This document shows, piece after piece, positions 1 to 8,680 of a stretch of 14,703 nucleotides of DNA (the first letter of the stretch is position 1; the number at the start of each line of letters is the position of its first letter). This DNA comes from Jimgerdemannia flammicorona. Its lineage: Eukaryota; Mucoromycota; Endogonomycetes; Endogonales; Endogonaceae. Location: positions 1 through 14,703 of the forward strand of contig RBNI01004067.1 of the NCBI GenBank assembly GCA_003990745.1, in the 5' to 3' direction. The notes beneath the pieces were generated by a model. It worked only from the letters and a program-made list of their open reading frames with translations, ran no database searches and was not told where the DNA came from. The position numbers were made by a program, and so were the translations under genes.

Positions 1-330
1 CTTAGCCGATTCTCTGAAGCAGAACACGACCTTGACCATGCTGAATCTCGAATGTATGTCGGAACTGTGTGAAGCATTGTGTGCAGCTGCGCGATGGAAT
101 CAAGCTCACGATCTGTGCGTGTTTGCTTATCCATCCCCTGTTCATATTTAGGGAACAACGTCGGCCTCGAGGGGACACACGCCCTAGCTGAATTCAAAAG
201 CAGAACACAACCTGACTATGCTGAAATTCTGAGGTATGTTGTGAATCATTGTGTGCAGTTATACAATAGGATCAAGCTCACAATCTATATATGATTGCTC
301 ATCCTTCTTTCATCTTTAGTTGGCAATGAC
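1..330 (+). pseudogene. Remnant of a TPR-like repeat gene: duplicated exon/intron unit
   Basis: Two related copies lie in tandem. Copy 1 has an exon to about 53, a GTATGT donor at 54 and a TTTAG acceptor ending at 151. Copy 2 has an exon at about 152-233, a GTATGT donor at 234 and a TTTAG acceptor ending at 319, after which a third exon seems to begin with GN. The translated pieces read AEHDLDHAESRM, then GNNVGLEGTHALAEF, then DYAEILR, then GND. Spacing and residues (A-E-x(3)-D-x-A-E followed by G-N-x-x-G) resemble fungal TPR repeats with one intron per repeat. The frame is not continuous across the proposed splice sites and copy 2 has an indel, so this is more likely a decayed gene piece than a working exon set. 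Alternative: a non-coding tandem duplication. The TPR reading is inference from a short stretch. Confidence 0.35.
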
Positions 331-568
331 AGTGAAGTGATGGCTGTCTTATATAATCAGGAGATTTGTTATTATACCATTTTATTCTATAGCTACATAT
401 TTCAATAAATGCTTTGATTATATATGACTCTATCAGGTTTGTTTTTTATTTTTATTAGAAAATGTTGACAATAGTTTGATACTGTAACAGAATAGAGGTA
501 CATCCTCACTACTATATTCAGGTTGAACTAATCTCAAGTAGAAGAACTGAGATAATATAAATATATAT
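331..568. other. AT-rich spacer without a recognisable gene
   Basis: No long open frame, RNA gene or clear repeat was found here. The segment is AT-rich and ends in an (AT)n tract that became the insertion target of the retrotransposon. Confidence 0.6.
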
Positions 569-572
569 ATAT
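569..572. repeat. Possible target-site duplication, left copy (ATAT)
   Basis: ATAT directly precedes the TGTAAC end of the left LTR, and the same ATAT follows the right LTR at 11068-11071. The site lies in an (AT)n run, so the match could be chance. A 5-bp duplication, usual for many Ty3/gypsy elements, would need one mismatch. Confidence 0.45.
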
Positions 573-997
573 TGTAACGTGCCTGGCTCAATGGAGGCAA
601 ATTACAAGGTTGGGGGTTGATGTAGTTTGGCTTGAGCCCCCAGTTACTTTGTCAAAAAGCAACAAAATGTTCTAAGATTCCTGAGGTCCTTGGTGTTTAG
701 TAGTATAATAGTCAAAAGCTGGATATCTGCAAGCGATTTGTATGTCGATTTCCTAATTGGGACGGTTCTCTGGGTGTAGCCGCGATTTGTATGTCTTTTC
801 TTCTTGGGTCAACTGGGAATTGGTGGAATTTCGTGTGTAGTGTGACAGGTTCCTTATGCGTGATGATCTGGCAATTTAGCAGTTTTCCTTCTTGGGTGGC
901 GGGCGATCTCTGTGTGACAATCTCCATGTAGCATGACGATTTCCAAAAGTATGCGATTTCTGGCAGGACAATCTTGGCGGGCTTCTTGATTTGGTGC

Positions 998-1324
998 GGA
1001 TTCTCCTAAATCAGCGGGGTTCTTGGAATATCGCTGGGAATTGTACTGGCGGTGGATTCTTCTGTACCGGGCTCACTGGGAACAAACGAACAACTCGGAT
1101 GTCACGGATGACTTGGGCTCTTCTGGGAATAATACTTGGGTGGCATGGGTTCTCTGGAAATGCGGATAACTCGAAAGACGGCAGATGACGCGGATTCTCC
1201 TGAATCGGCGGACTTCTTGAAAACGGCGGCTTCAACTGGGAATACTACTCGGATGGCATGGATTCTTCCTGAATCGGCGGGCTCTTCTGGGAATATGATG
1301 GCATGGATTCTTCCTAAATCAGCG
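998..1324. repeat. Four spaced copies of a GATTC...GAATC motif inside the left LTR
   Basis: The motif GGATTCTYCTRAATCRGCGG occurs at 998-1017, 1192-1211, 1260-1280 and 1305-1324. Each holds an imperfect inverted repeat (GATTC, 4-5 bases, GAATC). The last two units sit in a longer tandem block that also repeats CTGGGAATA and GATGGCAT. The right LTR has the same four at about 10028, 10220, 10289 and 10335. The role is unknown; regulatory protein binding in the LTR promoter is a guess. Confidence 0.7.
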
Positions 1325-1489
1325 ACTTCAACTGGGAAACATGCTGGCGGCTTCTTGGAAAGGGTCTCTTGGCAAAGTTGCATCAAAGACTGGCTTCGTT
1401 TGTGCAAACAGATCACTGCGAAGTTGCATCAGAAACTGGCTTGAGCAAGGCAGCTTTCTCTTAGGCGGCAGAAACTTGGGTTCTTCAGG

Positions 1490-1620
1490 CTAATCTGGCA
1501 AGCATACTAATAACAATAATTCCAAAGGCGGCGAAGTTCTTCCTTGAACTTAGGTGGCAAACTCGAATTCTTCAGGCTTATCTGGCAAGTGTACCAATCA
1601 AACTTTGTATTGGAAAGTGG
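1490..1620. repeat. Two diverged copies of a ~40-bp unit in the left LTR
   Basis: The block with TTCTTCAGGCTAATCTGGCA near 1490 is repeated about 90 bases later as TTCTTCAGGCTTATCTGGCA near 1580, each followed by AAG and a TACxAAT stretch. The right LTR has the matching pair near 10510 and 10600. It is a tandem duplication older than the insertion. Confidence 0.7.
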
Positions 1621-1775
1621 ACTGGAACCAATGCTCAATATTTAGAGGCTTCTTTGGTATTTGTATTTCGGACTGAGGTTTATTCACTCTTGTCTCTAGG
1701 GTAATTTATACATTGTGGTTGCTATCTGGTTGCTATGTAGCTAACTATAGATTTACTACTTCTGGTAATGTTTGG

Positions 1776-1889
1776 GTGTGTCTTCTGGGTACAGGTATGT
1801 TCACAGGATATGAGTGTGTCCGCAGGATATGAGTGTGTCTGCAGGACATCAGTGTGTCTGCTAGATACAGGTGTGTCCTCAGGATACAG
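1776..1889. repeat. 19-bp tandem repeat, six units, in the left LTR
   Basis: Units begin at 1776, 1795, 1814, 1833, 1852 and 1871, exactly 19 bases apart, with a consensus close to GTGTGTCTGCAGGATATGA. The right LTR has five units (10817-10911). One unit was gained or lost after insertion. Confidence 0.9.
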
Positions 1890-2045
1890 ATAAACAACCC
1901 TGATCTGGTGTTCTGGCTAATTATAAGTATGGCAGGCATGAGTAACTATGATACACTAGAAGTCACATCATACTGGATAAGTATGCTCATTGTTCACATC
2001 ATCTGACTAAGTTATAATTTGAGTGGTACATTTTGGTTTGTTATA

Positions 2046-2060
2046 TCAGCTCCTACTGAA
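2046..2060 (-). other. Polypurine-tract position (weak)
   Basis: On the coding strand the bases just before the 3' LTR read CTTCAGTAGGAGCTGA. This is where plus-strand priming should occur, but the purine run is short and interrupted, perhaps by mutation. The call rests on position only. Confidence 0.4.
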
Positions 2061-2084
2061 GGGTAGTCTGTCCCAGACTATTCT

Positions 2085-2600
2085 TCAGTCATTATCCCAA
2101 TAGGCATAAGCAGCTTCTGCATCTATATCTGTTCCATCATCATCATCTGAACTATGGTCATTCAATTCTAGAGGCTCCTCCTCTTCTTCGGAAAATAGGA
2201 TCTCAACTTGGTGAACAATGCTGAGGTAGGTAGGCAGTATCATCCTTTGGAGATCATTAAGGGAGAACTGGGCCTGGATTAAGGCAGAAGGGTTCTATTT
2301 GTAGATTGTGTATAATCTGTCTGCAGCAGTAGTATTCCTTCTGTTCAGGCCAGTGGTGTTACAGACTTAGGCCAGGTCTGGGAGGAGAAGATTCTATAAT
2401 TATTCTCCAATTGTATAGTATGCCTGCAGCTGGTAGATCTGGAGTAGTCTCTCAGCCAGAGTGAGGTTTTCTTGATGAACCTAGACTTTCTGAAGGTATG
2501 TTCCACTGGGTTCTCAGAACTGTGGCAGGGGAACTAGTAGGGCTTGAAGGGAACTGAGGATAAGGGTCTGGAGGCAGTTGTCAATTCTCTGGTTTATGGT
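2085..2600 (-). pseudogene. C-terminal tail of Pol, acidic end
   Basis: Downstream of the integrase module the minus strand keeps a protein-like frame that ends at a TGA at 2085-2087, 39 bases before the LTR. The last part is acidic (FSEEEEEPLELNDHSSDDDG) and finishes YAYWDND. Several stops and one frame change lie between this and the GPY/F module. I could not see chromodomain residues, so whether this tail is a degraded targeting domain stays open. The acidic end could simply be a lineage-specific extension. Confidence 0.55.
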
Positions 2601-3690
2601 GTGAGAAAAGGTATATCTTGAGGTGATTGATATGTACTGGTATCCTCAGGGTCCATCCATCCATGCTTTTTAAATAGATGCTGGTTTCTCTGATATTGTG
2701 TACAAGATAAGGTCCTTCCCATTTGGGTTTCAATTTGGTAGCAAAATTTGTTTCAATCATGCTTTTCCAAACTAATACTTGATCTCCAATCTTGATCTCC
2801 TGATCCTTCTGTTTCTGGTTATAATACTTCTTTTATCTTTCTTGGGCTTTGATAATCTGACCTCAGGCTTGATTATATAACTGTTTTGCCTTCTTGAGGA
2901 GGTCTCTGAGATTCTTATGGTCAGCAGTTCTGGTTTTCTTGGCAAACATCATTTCAAATGGCTTTTGTTTGGTAGAGGCAGCAGGGGTGTTCTAAATTTC
3001 CCATAGGATCTCAGGGTAAGCAGAGGTCCCAATTGGTAGAATTGACTCAGGCAAGTTCTTTCTTGATGGTTTGGTTCATTCTTTCTGTCATACTATTGGT
3101 CTGAGAGTAGTATGATGTGGTCCATTTGAGGTGGATCTTGTGAATTCAGATATAACTTATGATTATGTTATTGATGAATTCTGTGCCTTGGTCAGAGATG
3201 AGTTTCTCTGAGGGTCCATATCTGAGTGTGAGTCTATGGAGAAGGTCTATAATAGTTAAGGTATCTGTGATTTCCATTGAGAAAGCCTCAGGCCACTTGG
3301 TCAGATGTTCTACAAATATAAGAATTTATTTGTTTCTTCTTGATATAACTGATAGAGGTCTAATTATATCTATTCTCCATCTCTGAAAGATGTTGTCTGG
3401 TGGTGTGATTGATTGCAATGATGCTTGATAGTTCTTCCTTCCTTGATACTTCTGGCAGGTGTTACATTTCTTGAGTATATCCTGGACTTGTATTCTGAGG
3501 TTGGGCCAATGTTGGTATATTGTTCACAACTTCTCTTCTATATTCACCTGTCCCTGATGTACTTTCTGATATTCTTTTCAGATGAGATCTTCTTGTGCCT
3601 TGATGGTCTGAGGAGCTTCCTTTAGGGTGTAGTTCCTCAGAACACCCTTCTTCTGATTCGTTGGGGTTGGTGGGAAAGTATATCAACATT
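2600..3690 (-). pseudogene. Integrase domain of Pol (HHCC, D,D35E, GPY/F), broken
   Basis: This domain joins the cDNA ends to host DNA. In order on the minus strand it has an N-terminal zinc region with HQGQ and KKCNTCQKYQ (3440-3570), where one expected His appears to be Gln. Then comes the catalytic core, with Asp in RIDII at 3368-3370, Asp in ISDQGTEF at 3191-3193 and Glu in TERMNQ at 3083-3085. The last two are 35 residues apart, the classical D,D35E spacing. A C-terminal GPY/F-type module follows, with KPKWEGPY and LVHNI near 2695-2735. Stops interrupt the core and its C-terminal half. A frame change lies near 3020, and another separates it from RNase H. The usual GPL after the first Asp is RPL here. 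Catalytic residues remain, but no intact protein can be made. Confidence 0.92.
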
Positions 3691-5050
3691 GTTGTGAGCT
3701 TTCCCTGCTTTGTGGATGATGGTGATTTTGTAATCCTGAAGAATAAGGATCCAGCAGGCTAGGATTCTGGTGGGTTTCTTGCAGTTGAATAGCTATTTGA
3801 GGGCTGCATAGTCTGTGATCAGAGTGAATCTTTTTCTGATAAGGTAATGCTTGAACAGGGTGACCACCCATATAACTGCAAGGTATTCCAGTTTGGTGCT
3901 ACCATAGTTCATCTGCTGCTGGTTGGTAGCTCTGCTTGCATAAGCTATCACATGGTGTTGTTGATCAGGTCCTTCTTGGGCTAGAACTGCTCCAAGGCCA
4001 TCTTTAGAAGCATCTATATATAAGATGAATGGCTTCTGTAGATTGGGGCGTACAAGGATTGGTGCTATAGTCATGTGGTTCTTGAGTTCTTTGAAGGCTT
4101 TTTCTTGTGATTCTGTCCATTTCAATGATACTCCTTTCTTGAGAAGAATTCGGATTGGGGTAGCAATTTGGGCGAAATCCTTGATAAACCTTCTGTAGTA
4201 GGATATCAGCATCAGGAATGATAATGTTTCCTTTGGAGTCTTGGGTGCTGGCCAATTGTTGATCTTTTTGGTTTTCTTTGGGTCTGTATGGGTTTCTTCT
4301 TTTGAAACTATAAATCTGAGGAATTCAAGTTTCTGTTTCCCAAACAAGCATTTCTTTGTATTCAGTCTCAAGTGGTTCTTATGGGTGAGCTTAAAGAATT
4401 CCTTTAAGTAGTACAGGTGTTCTTTGAAATTTGCCAAATAGATATTGGAATCATCCATATATACAATTAGGCAGTAGAGGATCAAGGGAGTATAGACTGA
4501 ATTCATCATTCTCTGAAAGGTGGGGAGTGCATTGCAAAGTCCAAAGGGCATTCAGAGATATTCAAACAGTTTTTCTAGAATAAGGAAGGCTGTCTTTTGA
4601 ATGTCTTTTGGGTCCATGGGGATCTTATGGAATCCTGCAAAGAGGTCTATACTGCTGAAGTATCTGGCATCTTGTAACTGATCCAAAAGATCATCAATTC
4701 TGGGCAAAGGATAGGCATCCTTTACTGTAACTGAATTGAGTTTCCTGTAATCTACACAGAGTCTCTATCCTCCTTTCTTTGGTACAATAAGTATAGGGCT
4801 GGCCCAGGGGCTGGTTGAAGGTCAGATGACTCCATTGTCTAAGAGTTCTTGAATATACTCCTTTTTGAATATTTTTAAGTGATGGGGTATTCTATAGGGT
4901 TTCTGCTGGATGGGTGTTGCATTTCCTGTATTTATGCTGTGGTGATATGATCAGATTGCCATAATTGGTAGTGAAGATATCTTGATATTTGTTGAGGAGT
5001 TCTACTAGTTGTTGCTGTTGTTGAGATGTCAATTCTTCCCCAATGTTAGT
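3690..5050 (-). pseudogene. Reverse transcriptase and RNase H of Pol, broken
   Basis: The longest open piece, 3793-4551 (252 codons), contains MPFGLCNA, the polymerase motif YMDD at 4450-4461, a palm/thumb region, and the start of RNase H with LYIDASKDGLGAVLAQ (first Asp at 4012-4014), TKLEYLAV and ITDYAALK, where the usual TDH is TDY. Upstream in the same frame are the N-terminal RT pieces VDYRKLNSVTVKDAYPLPRI and FSSIDLFAGFHKIPMDPKDI (about 4600-4790), and before them INTGNATPIQQKPYRIP. Stops at 4552-4554 and 4822-4824 replace expected Arg (CGA to TGA). Those at 4765-4767 and 3793-3795 replace expected Trp (TGG to TAG). After 3793 the frame continues with FNCKKPTRIL and NNVDILSHQP, the end of RNase H. 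The domain is clearly Ty3/gypsy. Confidence 0.96.
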
Positions 5051-5464
5051 GAAAGGCTTCACTGTCTCCTGGGTTGCAGAGGGGCCTTTCCTTTCTTCTG
5101 GGACCTTTTGCCCTTTCCTGATAGATTTAGTTCATAAACTTCTCTATGAGTTTGGTTGAGAAAAGGCACCAGATGTCCTATGATGGTTCCTTTTGGCAAG
5201 ATGATGGTCTCCCAACATTGGTTGGTTGCTCAGGAGTGCACTGGATTCATCTTGTCAGAGAATGTATGTCCCTCTATATCCAGGTGGGGGATATCTTCCT
5301 TGGGTTCAAAGAAAAGGTTTCTGGGGTTGGGTGTGCAAAGATTTCGAAGATAGTTTGTTCTCCATGCTCTAGGATGAGATTCTTGTGCAGTTTGACTGGT
5401 TGGTGGTACACCTGCTGGGGGACATTCCTTTTGAGGTGGTTGACTTGAAGAAGATATACTTCCT

Positions 5465-5865
5465 TCTTATCTGAACTTCTAAATCCTTTTGCTCATCTTG
5501 TTCCTTCAGTCAATTTGGAGACTTCTTGTAATTGTGGGGTCCTGATGTTCATGAAGACTGCTTGGGCAATCTTCTGTCCTCTAATGATTTGGTGCCATTC
5601 TGTACTACTGTTGTGTAGAATGACCTTGATTTTGCCTGTATATCCTGGGTCAATAGTTCCTCCTTCTATGGTTATTTCTTGTCTTGTAAGTCCAGACCTT
5701 GAGGTCAGTTGGATGTAAGCTCCATGGGGTGGCTATATGGCTAATCCAGTTCTGATCATAAAGGTTTTTCCAGGCTTGATAGATTTATCCTCCAGACTGT
5801 GAAGATCATATCCTACATCCTCTGGGTGGGCTTTGGTCAGGGGTTTGGCTTTGAGATGCAGCAGG
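5465..5865 (-). pseudogene. dUTPase domain embedded in Pol
   Basis: dUTPase hydrolyses dUTP to dUMP and keeps uracil out of DNA, here presumably out of the element's cDNA. All five trimeric-dUTPase motifs are seen in order on the minus strand. Motif 1 is PEDVGYDLHS (5796-5822). Motif 2 is GAYIQLTSRSGLT (5686-5720). Motif 3 is GGTIDPGYTGKIKV, with its Asp at 5649-5651 and a Tyr three residues on (5628-5662). Motif 4 is RGQKIAQAVF (5553-5582). Motif 5 is KGFRSSD (5469-5489), where the second Gly of the usual GFGS is Arg. A TAG lies between motifs 1 and 2 and a TGA at 5493-5495 precedes motif 5. The frame is the same as the Cys-rich segment upstream, so it was part of one polyprotein. At about 130 residues it is the normal size for the family. 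Identification rests on motif order and spacing, not a search. Confidence 0.88.
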
Positions 5866-6668
5866 GCATACTGGGCAATATCCTTGCTGAGTTCAGGCTG
5901 ACCTAAGGCTGAAGCTCCACTAGCAGAGAGCCTCCAAGCTCTGAGATTGAGGTGTGGCCATCTGGCTCCAGTAGAGGGGTCTCAGAGATAGTTGATTCCT
6001 CTTCTTCCTGTAGGGTCTAGGGCTTCCATGAAGTTGGTAGCATCTTCTACCCATCCTTAGTAGGTTGTATGTCTGATGAGAGCTAGGATGTCTTCTCCTA
6101 AATCATAGATCTTAAGGGTCCTTCTTTCTGGCTTTTTGGTCTGGCTTTTTTGGGTCTGGCTTCAGTTATCTCCTCTCTTCAAAGTGTGGATTACAACATC
6201 ATGACTGAGATGGATCTTCTGATGCCTGCAGTCTCAGCAGTCTGGGTGTCTTCTATGATTGCAATATCCCATTGCTTGGAAATGATATTCCCAGTTATTG
6301 ATCTCTTGTTATCTTGGGAATTAGTATCCATCTTGGTCATAAGTTGGTGGAAGAGTAGACAAGAGATATACTTCTGTCTGGGTGAAGAGGCCTTGTCCCC
6401 TGAATTGGCTTTACAACTTAGTGGTAACTTCTTGGAAGGTAGTTGACTGTGCAACTGTGTTTGGGGGTTCTGGTCTCTGGGGTTTCTGTCTCTCCTGTTG
6501 GTCTAGTAGATGGCACTGATAGCAGTAGTCTCAGGGAGAGTAGAAGATCATTTTGTGTAGACATCTTCCTAGCTGAAAAGCCTTTTCTTGGTGAGTTTCT
6601 TTCTTGGGGATAAAGGTGATTATACTGGGTCCTTCTTCTATATTCCAAGGGTCATTATCTTCAGGTGG
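5866..6668 (-). pseudogene. Unidentified Pol segment between the Cys-rich region and dUTPase
   Basis: One continuous minus-strand frame with several stops links the Cys-rich segment to the dUTPase. Readable parts include TPPEDNDPWNIEEGPSII, FIPKKETHQEKAFQLGRC, a CYQC pair near 6510, a stretch CNHRRHPDC and DCRHQKIHLSH separated by a stop (about 6195-6275), and LNLRAWRLSASGASALGQPE near 5900-5960 just before the dUTPase. The CNHRRHPDC-x-DCRH cluster looks able to bind zinc. I do not recognise the segment as a named domain. Several stops (TGA where Trp would fit) follow the transition pattern of the rest of the element. Confidence 0.6.
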
Positions 6669-6671
6669 TGT

Positions 6672-7034
6672 TCAGCAAGAGTCATCCCAGGGAATGAGTT
6701 CAGGGACCTCTTCTTCTTCAGGTGCTTCTTGTTCAGGAACTTCTTGGTCAGGAACTTCTTCTTCCTCAGATGATTCTTCTCTCCAAATTGCTTGCACTTC
6801 TGCAGCTTCGGCTTCAGGTGTTTCTGGAACATGTCTGCATTTCTTCTTCTTCCTTCTGCACTCTGGGCAGGCTGTACCAGGTGAATTCCTTATTTCAATG
6901 ATTTTGGAGGAATGCTTGGGACACTTATATCTCTTGAGACAGATAGGGCATCCTTTGATTTCTCCTGCAATGGCTCTGATAGTAATAGGGACAGTGTTCT
7001 TGGCCCATATATTGTCTTTGGGTCTATCATCCAC
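6672..7034 (-). pseudogene. Cys/His-rich segment plus acidic repeats in Pol
   Basis: An open stretch of 120 codons has two Cys/His groups: CPIC-x5-CPKH (C29, C32, C38, H41) and CPEC-x6-CRH (C56, C59, C66, H68), at 6831-6950. The pattern suggests one or two zinc-binding modules separated by 14 residues. A basic RRKKKKCR run sits in the second. It is followed by an acidic repeat-like part (EEEVPDQEVPEQEAPEEEEV). It differs from the CCHC knuckle of nucleocapsid, which is found separately in gag. It lies after the protease and before the dUTPase, in the same frame as the latter. Function is unknown; nucleic-acid binding is a guess. The frame differs from the protease frame, with the change near 7035. 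Confidence 0.7.
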
Positions 7035-7198
7035 AGGTTAATTTGGGGATTGAGTCTGGGGTCGTTTCCATCTTCAGATTCTTCTTCCTCCTCTGTGGTA
7101 GACTCTTTACTGCTGGCATATTCTTCCTGAATAGTGACCTTCTTCTTCTTCTTTGATTGCTCATAGCTGGTCATCTTGACTCTATACTTCTTGCCTCA
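7035..7198 (-). pseudogene. Lys/Glu-rich linker after the protease
   Basis: This stretch is in the protease frame and is made of a basic run (SKKKKKVTIQEEY) and an acidic run (TTEEEEESEDGNDP), then NPQINLW where the frame jumps into the Cys-rich segment. It is likely a flexible polyprotein linker without a catalytic role. Confidence 0.6.
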
Positions 7199-7580
7199 GT
7201 AGTCAAACTTGAGTACCTGTTGACTGATGTCAACAACTGCATTCATTTCCTTCATCCAGTTGGTGCCAAGAATCATGTCATAGGTGACAGCTTCAGTGAC
7301 AACAGCTTTCAGGATGGAGAACTGAATGTGTTCCAGAAAAATTGTAATGTTTTGTAATTCTCCAAGGGGTTGAGTTCGGGCTCCATCTGCTACTATGATG
7401 CTGAGGTTAGATGGTCCATCAATGGGCTATTGGAGGGTGTCCAGGAATCATTTGGCAATGATACAGACAGCTGCTCCTGTGTCTATGAGGATCTTCACCT
7501 TTTGTCCTCCAATATCTCTATATAGGTAGGTGCTGACATATCTTTCAGCTGCTTGGACAGGGATGAGAGCTGGTTCTTGC
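7199..7580 (-). pseudogene. Aspartic protease domain of Pol, broken
   Basis: This domain cuts the polyprotein into mature parts. The catalytic loop reads KILIDTGAAVCI with Asp at 7481-7483, followed about 65 residues later by the second family motif, YDMILGTNWM, at about 7250-7280. A Ser/Asn-rich strand region and VADGA lie between. Two stops lie shortly after DTGA (after IIAK and after LDTLQ). Upstream in the same frame come AERYVSTYLYRDIGG and then the end of gag. No stop codon that looks conserved separates gag and protease, so the intact ancestor may have had them fused. Confidence 0.93.
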
Positions 7581-8680
7581 TGTGGGATTGGGCCCCAGCC
7601 AGTGCTAGACCTGGTTGTTCTTAACAATTTGTTTCAAACTCCAGCTAGTATCAGTTACAGGAACTGCAGGAGAGGGACTTCTATCTTGGTCTCTTGAATC
7701 TTCTACCAGACTTCATTATAGATATCTCTAGGCATGGTCTTCAGGGTGTACTTCTTCCAGGACTTTGAAGTAGCAGGTTTCTGTTCTTCTTGTTCCTTTT
7801 CTTCATCCTCTGATTGTAGCTTATTTGTCTTGGAGATAAAAGGTGAGGGGGTTCATGGAGGTGTTTCTACCTGCTTCTCTTCATGTTCTTCGTCTTCTTC
7901 TTGGATGATTCTTCTGCTGATGTTCCTGGATGGCCTTCCTATAGGTCTCTTCCTCTTCTCTGCTGGGTAAACTGTTTTTCAGGTAGTAATCTTGATAGGA
8001 TACAAGTCTAGGTCACTGTAGTCTTCACTGTTGCTTGCTTCCTCGAAATCTTCAATAGGATGGGCTTCAGTCTTCTTGTACTGAGTGTCATTCCTTCAGT
8101 TTGGTGGTTCTGAGTCCCTTCGGTCACTTCTTTTGTTATCACATTCAGTGGTATAGTGTCTGAATTATCCACAGTGGAAATATTGGACTTGAGCTCTATC
8201 TCAGACAGAATATCTTCTTTCTTCTTACTGATAATTCCTGTTATCTCTGGGTGGATAACCTTGGCTCCTCTGTGGTGAGTATCCTCTGTTGTCTTGGTAA
8301 CTCTAATTTTCACATATAGTGAGTTATTCAATCTGTCCAACCAATTGGTCCAACTTGGAGCTAAGGTCTTGGATTTCGCTCCTGTTCTTCTTTCCTTCTT
8401 TGGCTGGTCTTCTTTCTTCAGATCTCTCTTGTCCTTGGAGAAGTTCTTGTAGGGCTTTGATCAGGATATCTTCTTTATCTTCTTTCTTGTCATGATCACT
8501 CTATATAGTTTCTTGTCTGACATCAAAGAATCCTTGAGCTACATCTATCTACTCTTCAGACCTTCTAATACCTAGGGTGCAGACATGCTGGGTAATGTTT
8601 GGGGGAATTCCATTCATGAAGGTCATTGGACCTATAATGTCCTGGTTGGTGGCTTAAAAATCCAGCAGTATGCATTCTCT
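7581..8680 (-). pseudogene. Gag C-terminal half with degraded CCHC zinc knuckle
   Basis: A single minus-strand frame, the same as the protease frame, runs through this part with many stops. Most are TAA/TAG where Gln fits and TGA where Arg fits. It opens with MTFMNGIPPNITQHV, the end of the capsid region, then a charged helical part rich in Glu/Lys/Gln. At 8141-8182 it reads YFHCG-stop-FRHYTTEC, which is a C-x2-C-x4-H-x4-C nucleocapsid knuckle whose first Cys is now Tyr (TGT to TAT) and whose residue after CG is now a stop at 8165-8167. The rest is acidic and Ser/Lys-rich linker up to the protease. This region packages RNA in related elements. Confidence 0.8.

Larger units (their letters stand above)
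573..2045 (-). repeat. Left LTR (3' LTR of the element), 1473 bp
   Basis: This aligns end to end with 9603-11067. It starts TGTAAC and ends GTTATA; the right copy has the intact GTTACA end. The length difference of 8 bp is explained by one extra 19-bp tandem unit here and an 11-bp stretch near 10650 that is missing here. The middle (about 920-1440) is rich in CpG. Four forward and reverse frames are open for 65-104 codons in this part, but they reflect stop-poor repeats and do not look like proteins. Confidence 0.95.

Noticed and set aside
991..1444. Overlapping open frames on both strands in the left LTR (65-104 codons), mirrored in the right LTR
   Set aside because: Composition follows the repeated DNA motifs, several frames are open at once, and no protein feature is seen. 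They are best explained by stop-poor repeats.
1776..1889. 19-bp repeats considered as a CRISPR array
   Set aside because: Units are directly adjacent without spacers, and occur in both LTRs of a eukaryotic element.
2046..2600. Possible envelope gene between integrase and the 3' LTR
   Set aside because: The space holds only the Pol C-terminal tail in one short frame set; no signal peptide or membrane segment is visible.
3425..3625. Plus-strand hydrophobic frame that looks like a membrane protein
   Set aside because: It lies opposite the integrase zinc region; hydrophobicity comes from the antisense of charged and Gln-rich codons.
6604..7041. Plus-strand 145-codon open frame, Ser-rich
   Set aside because: It is the antisense shadow of the Glu-rich and Cys-rich Pol segment; Ser runs mirror Glu/Arg codons.
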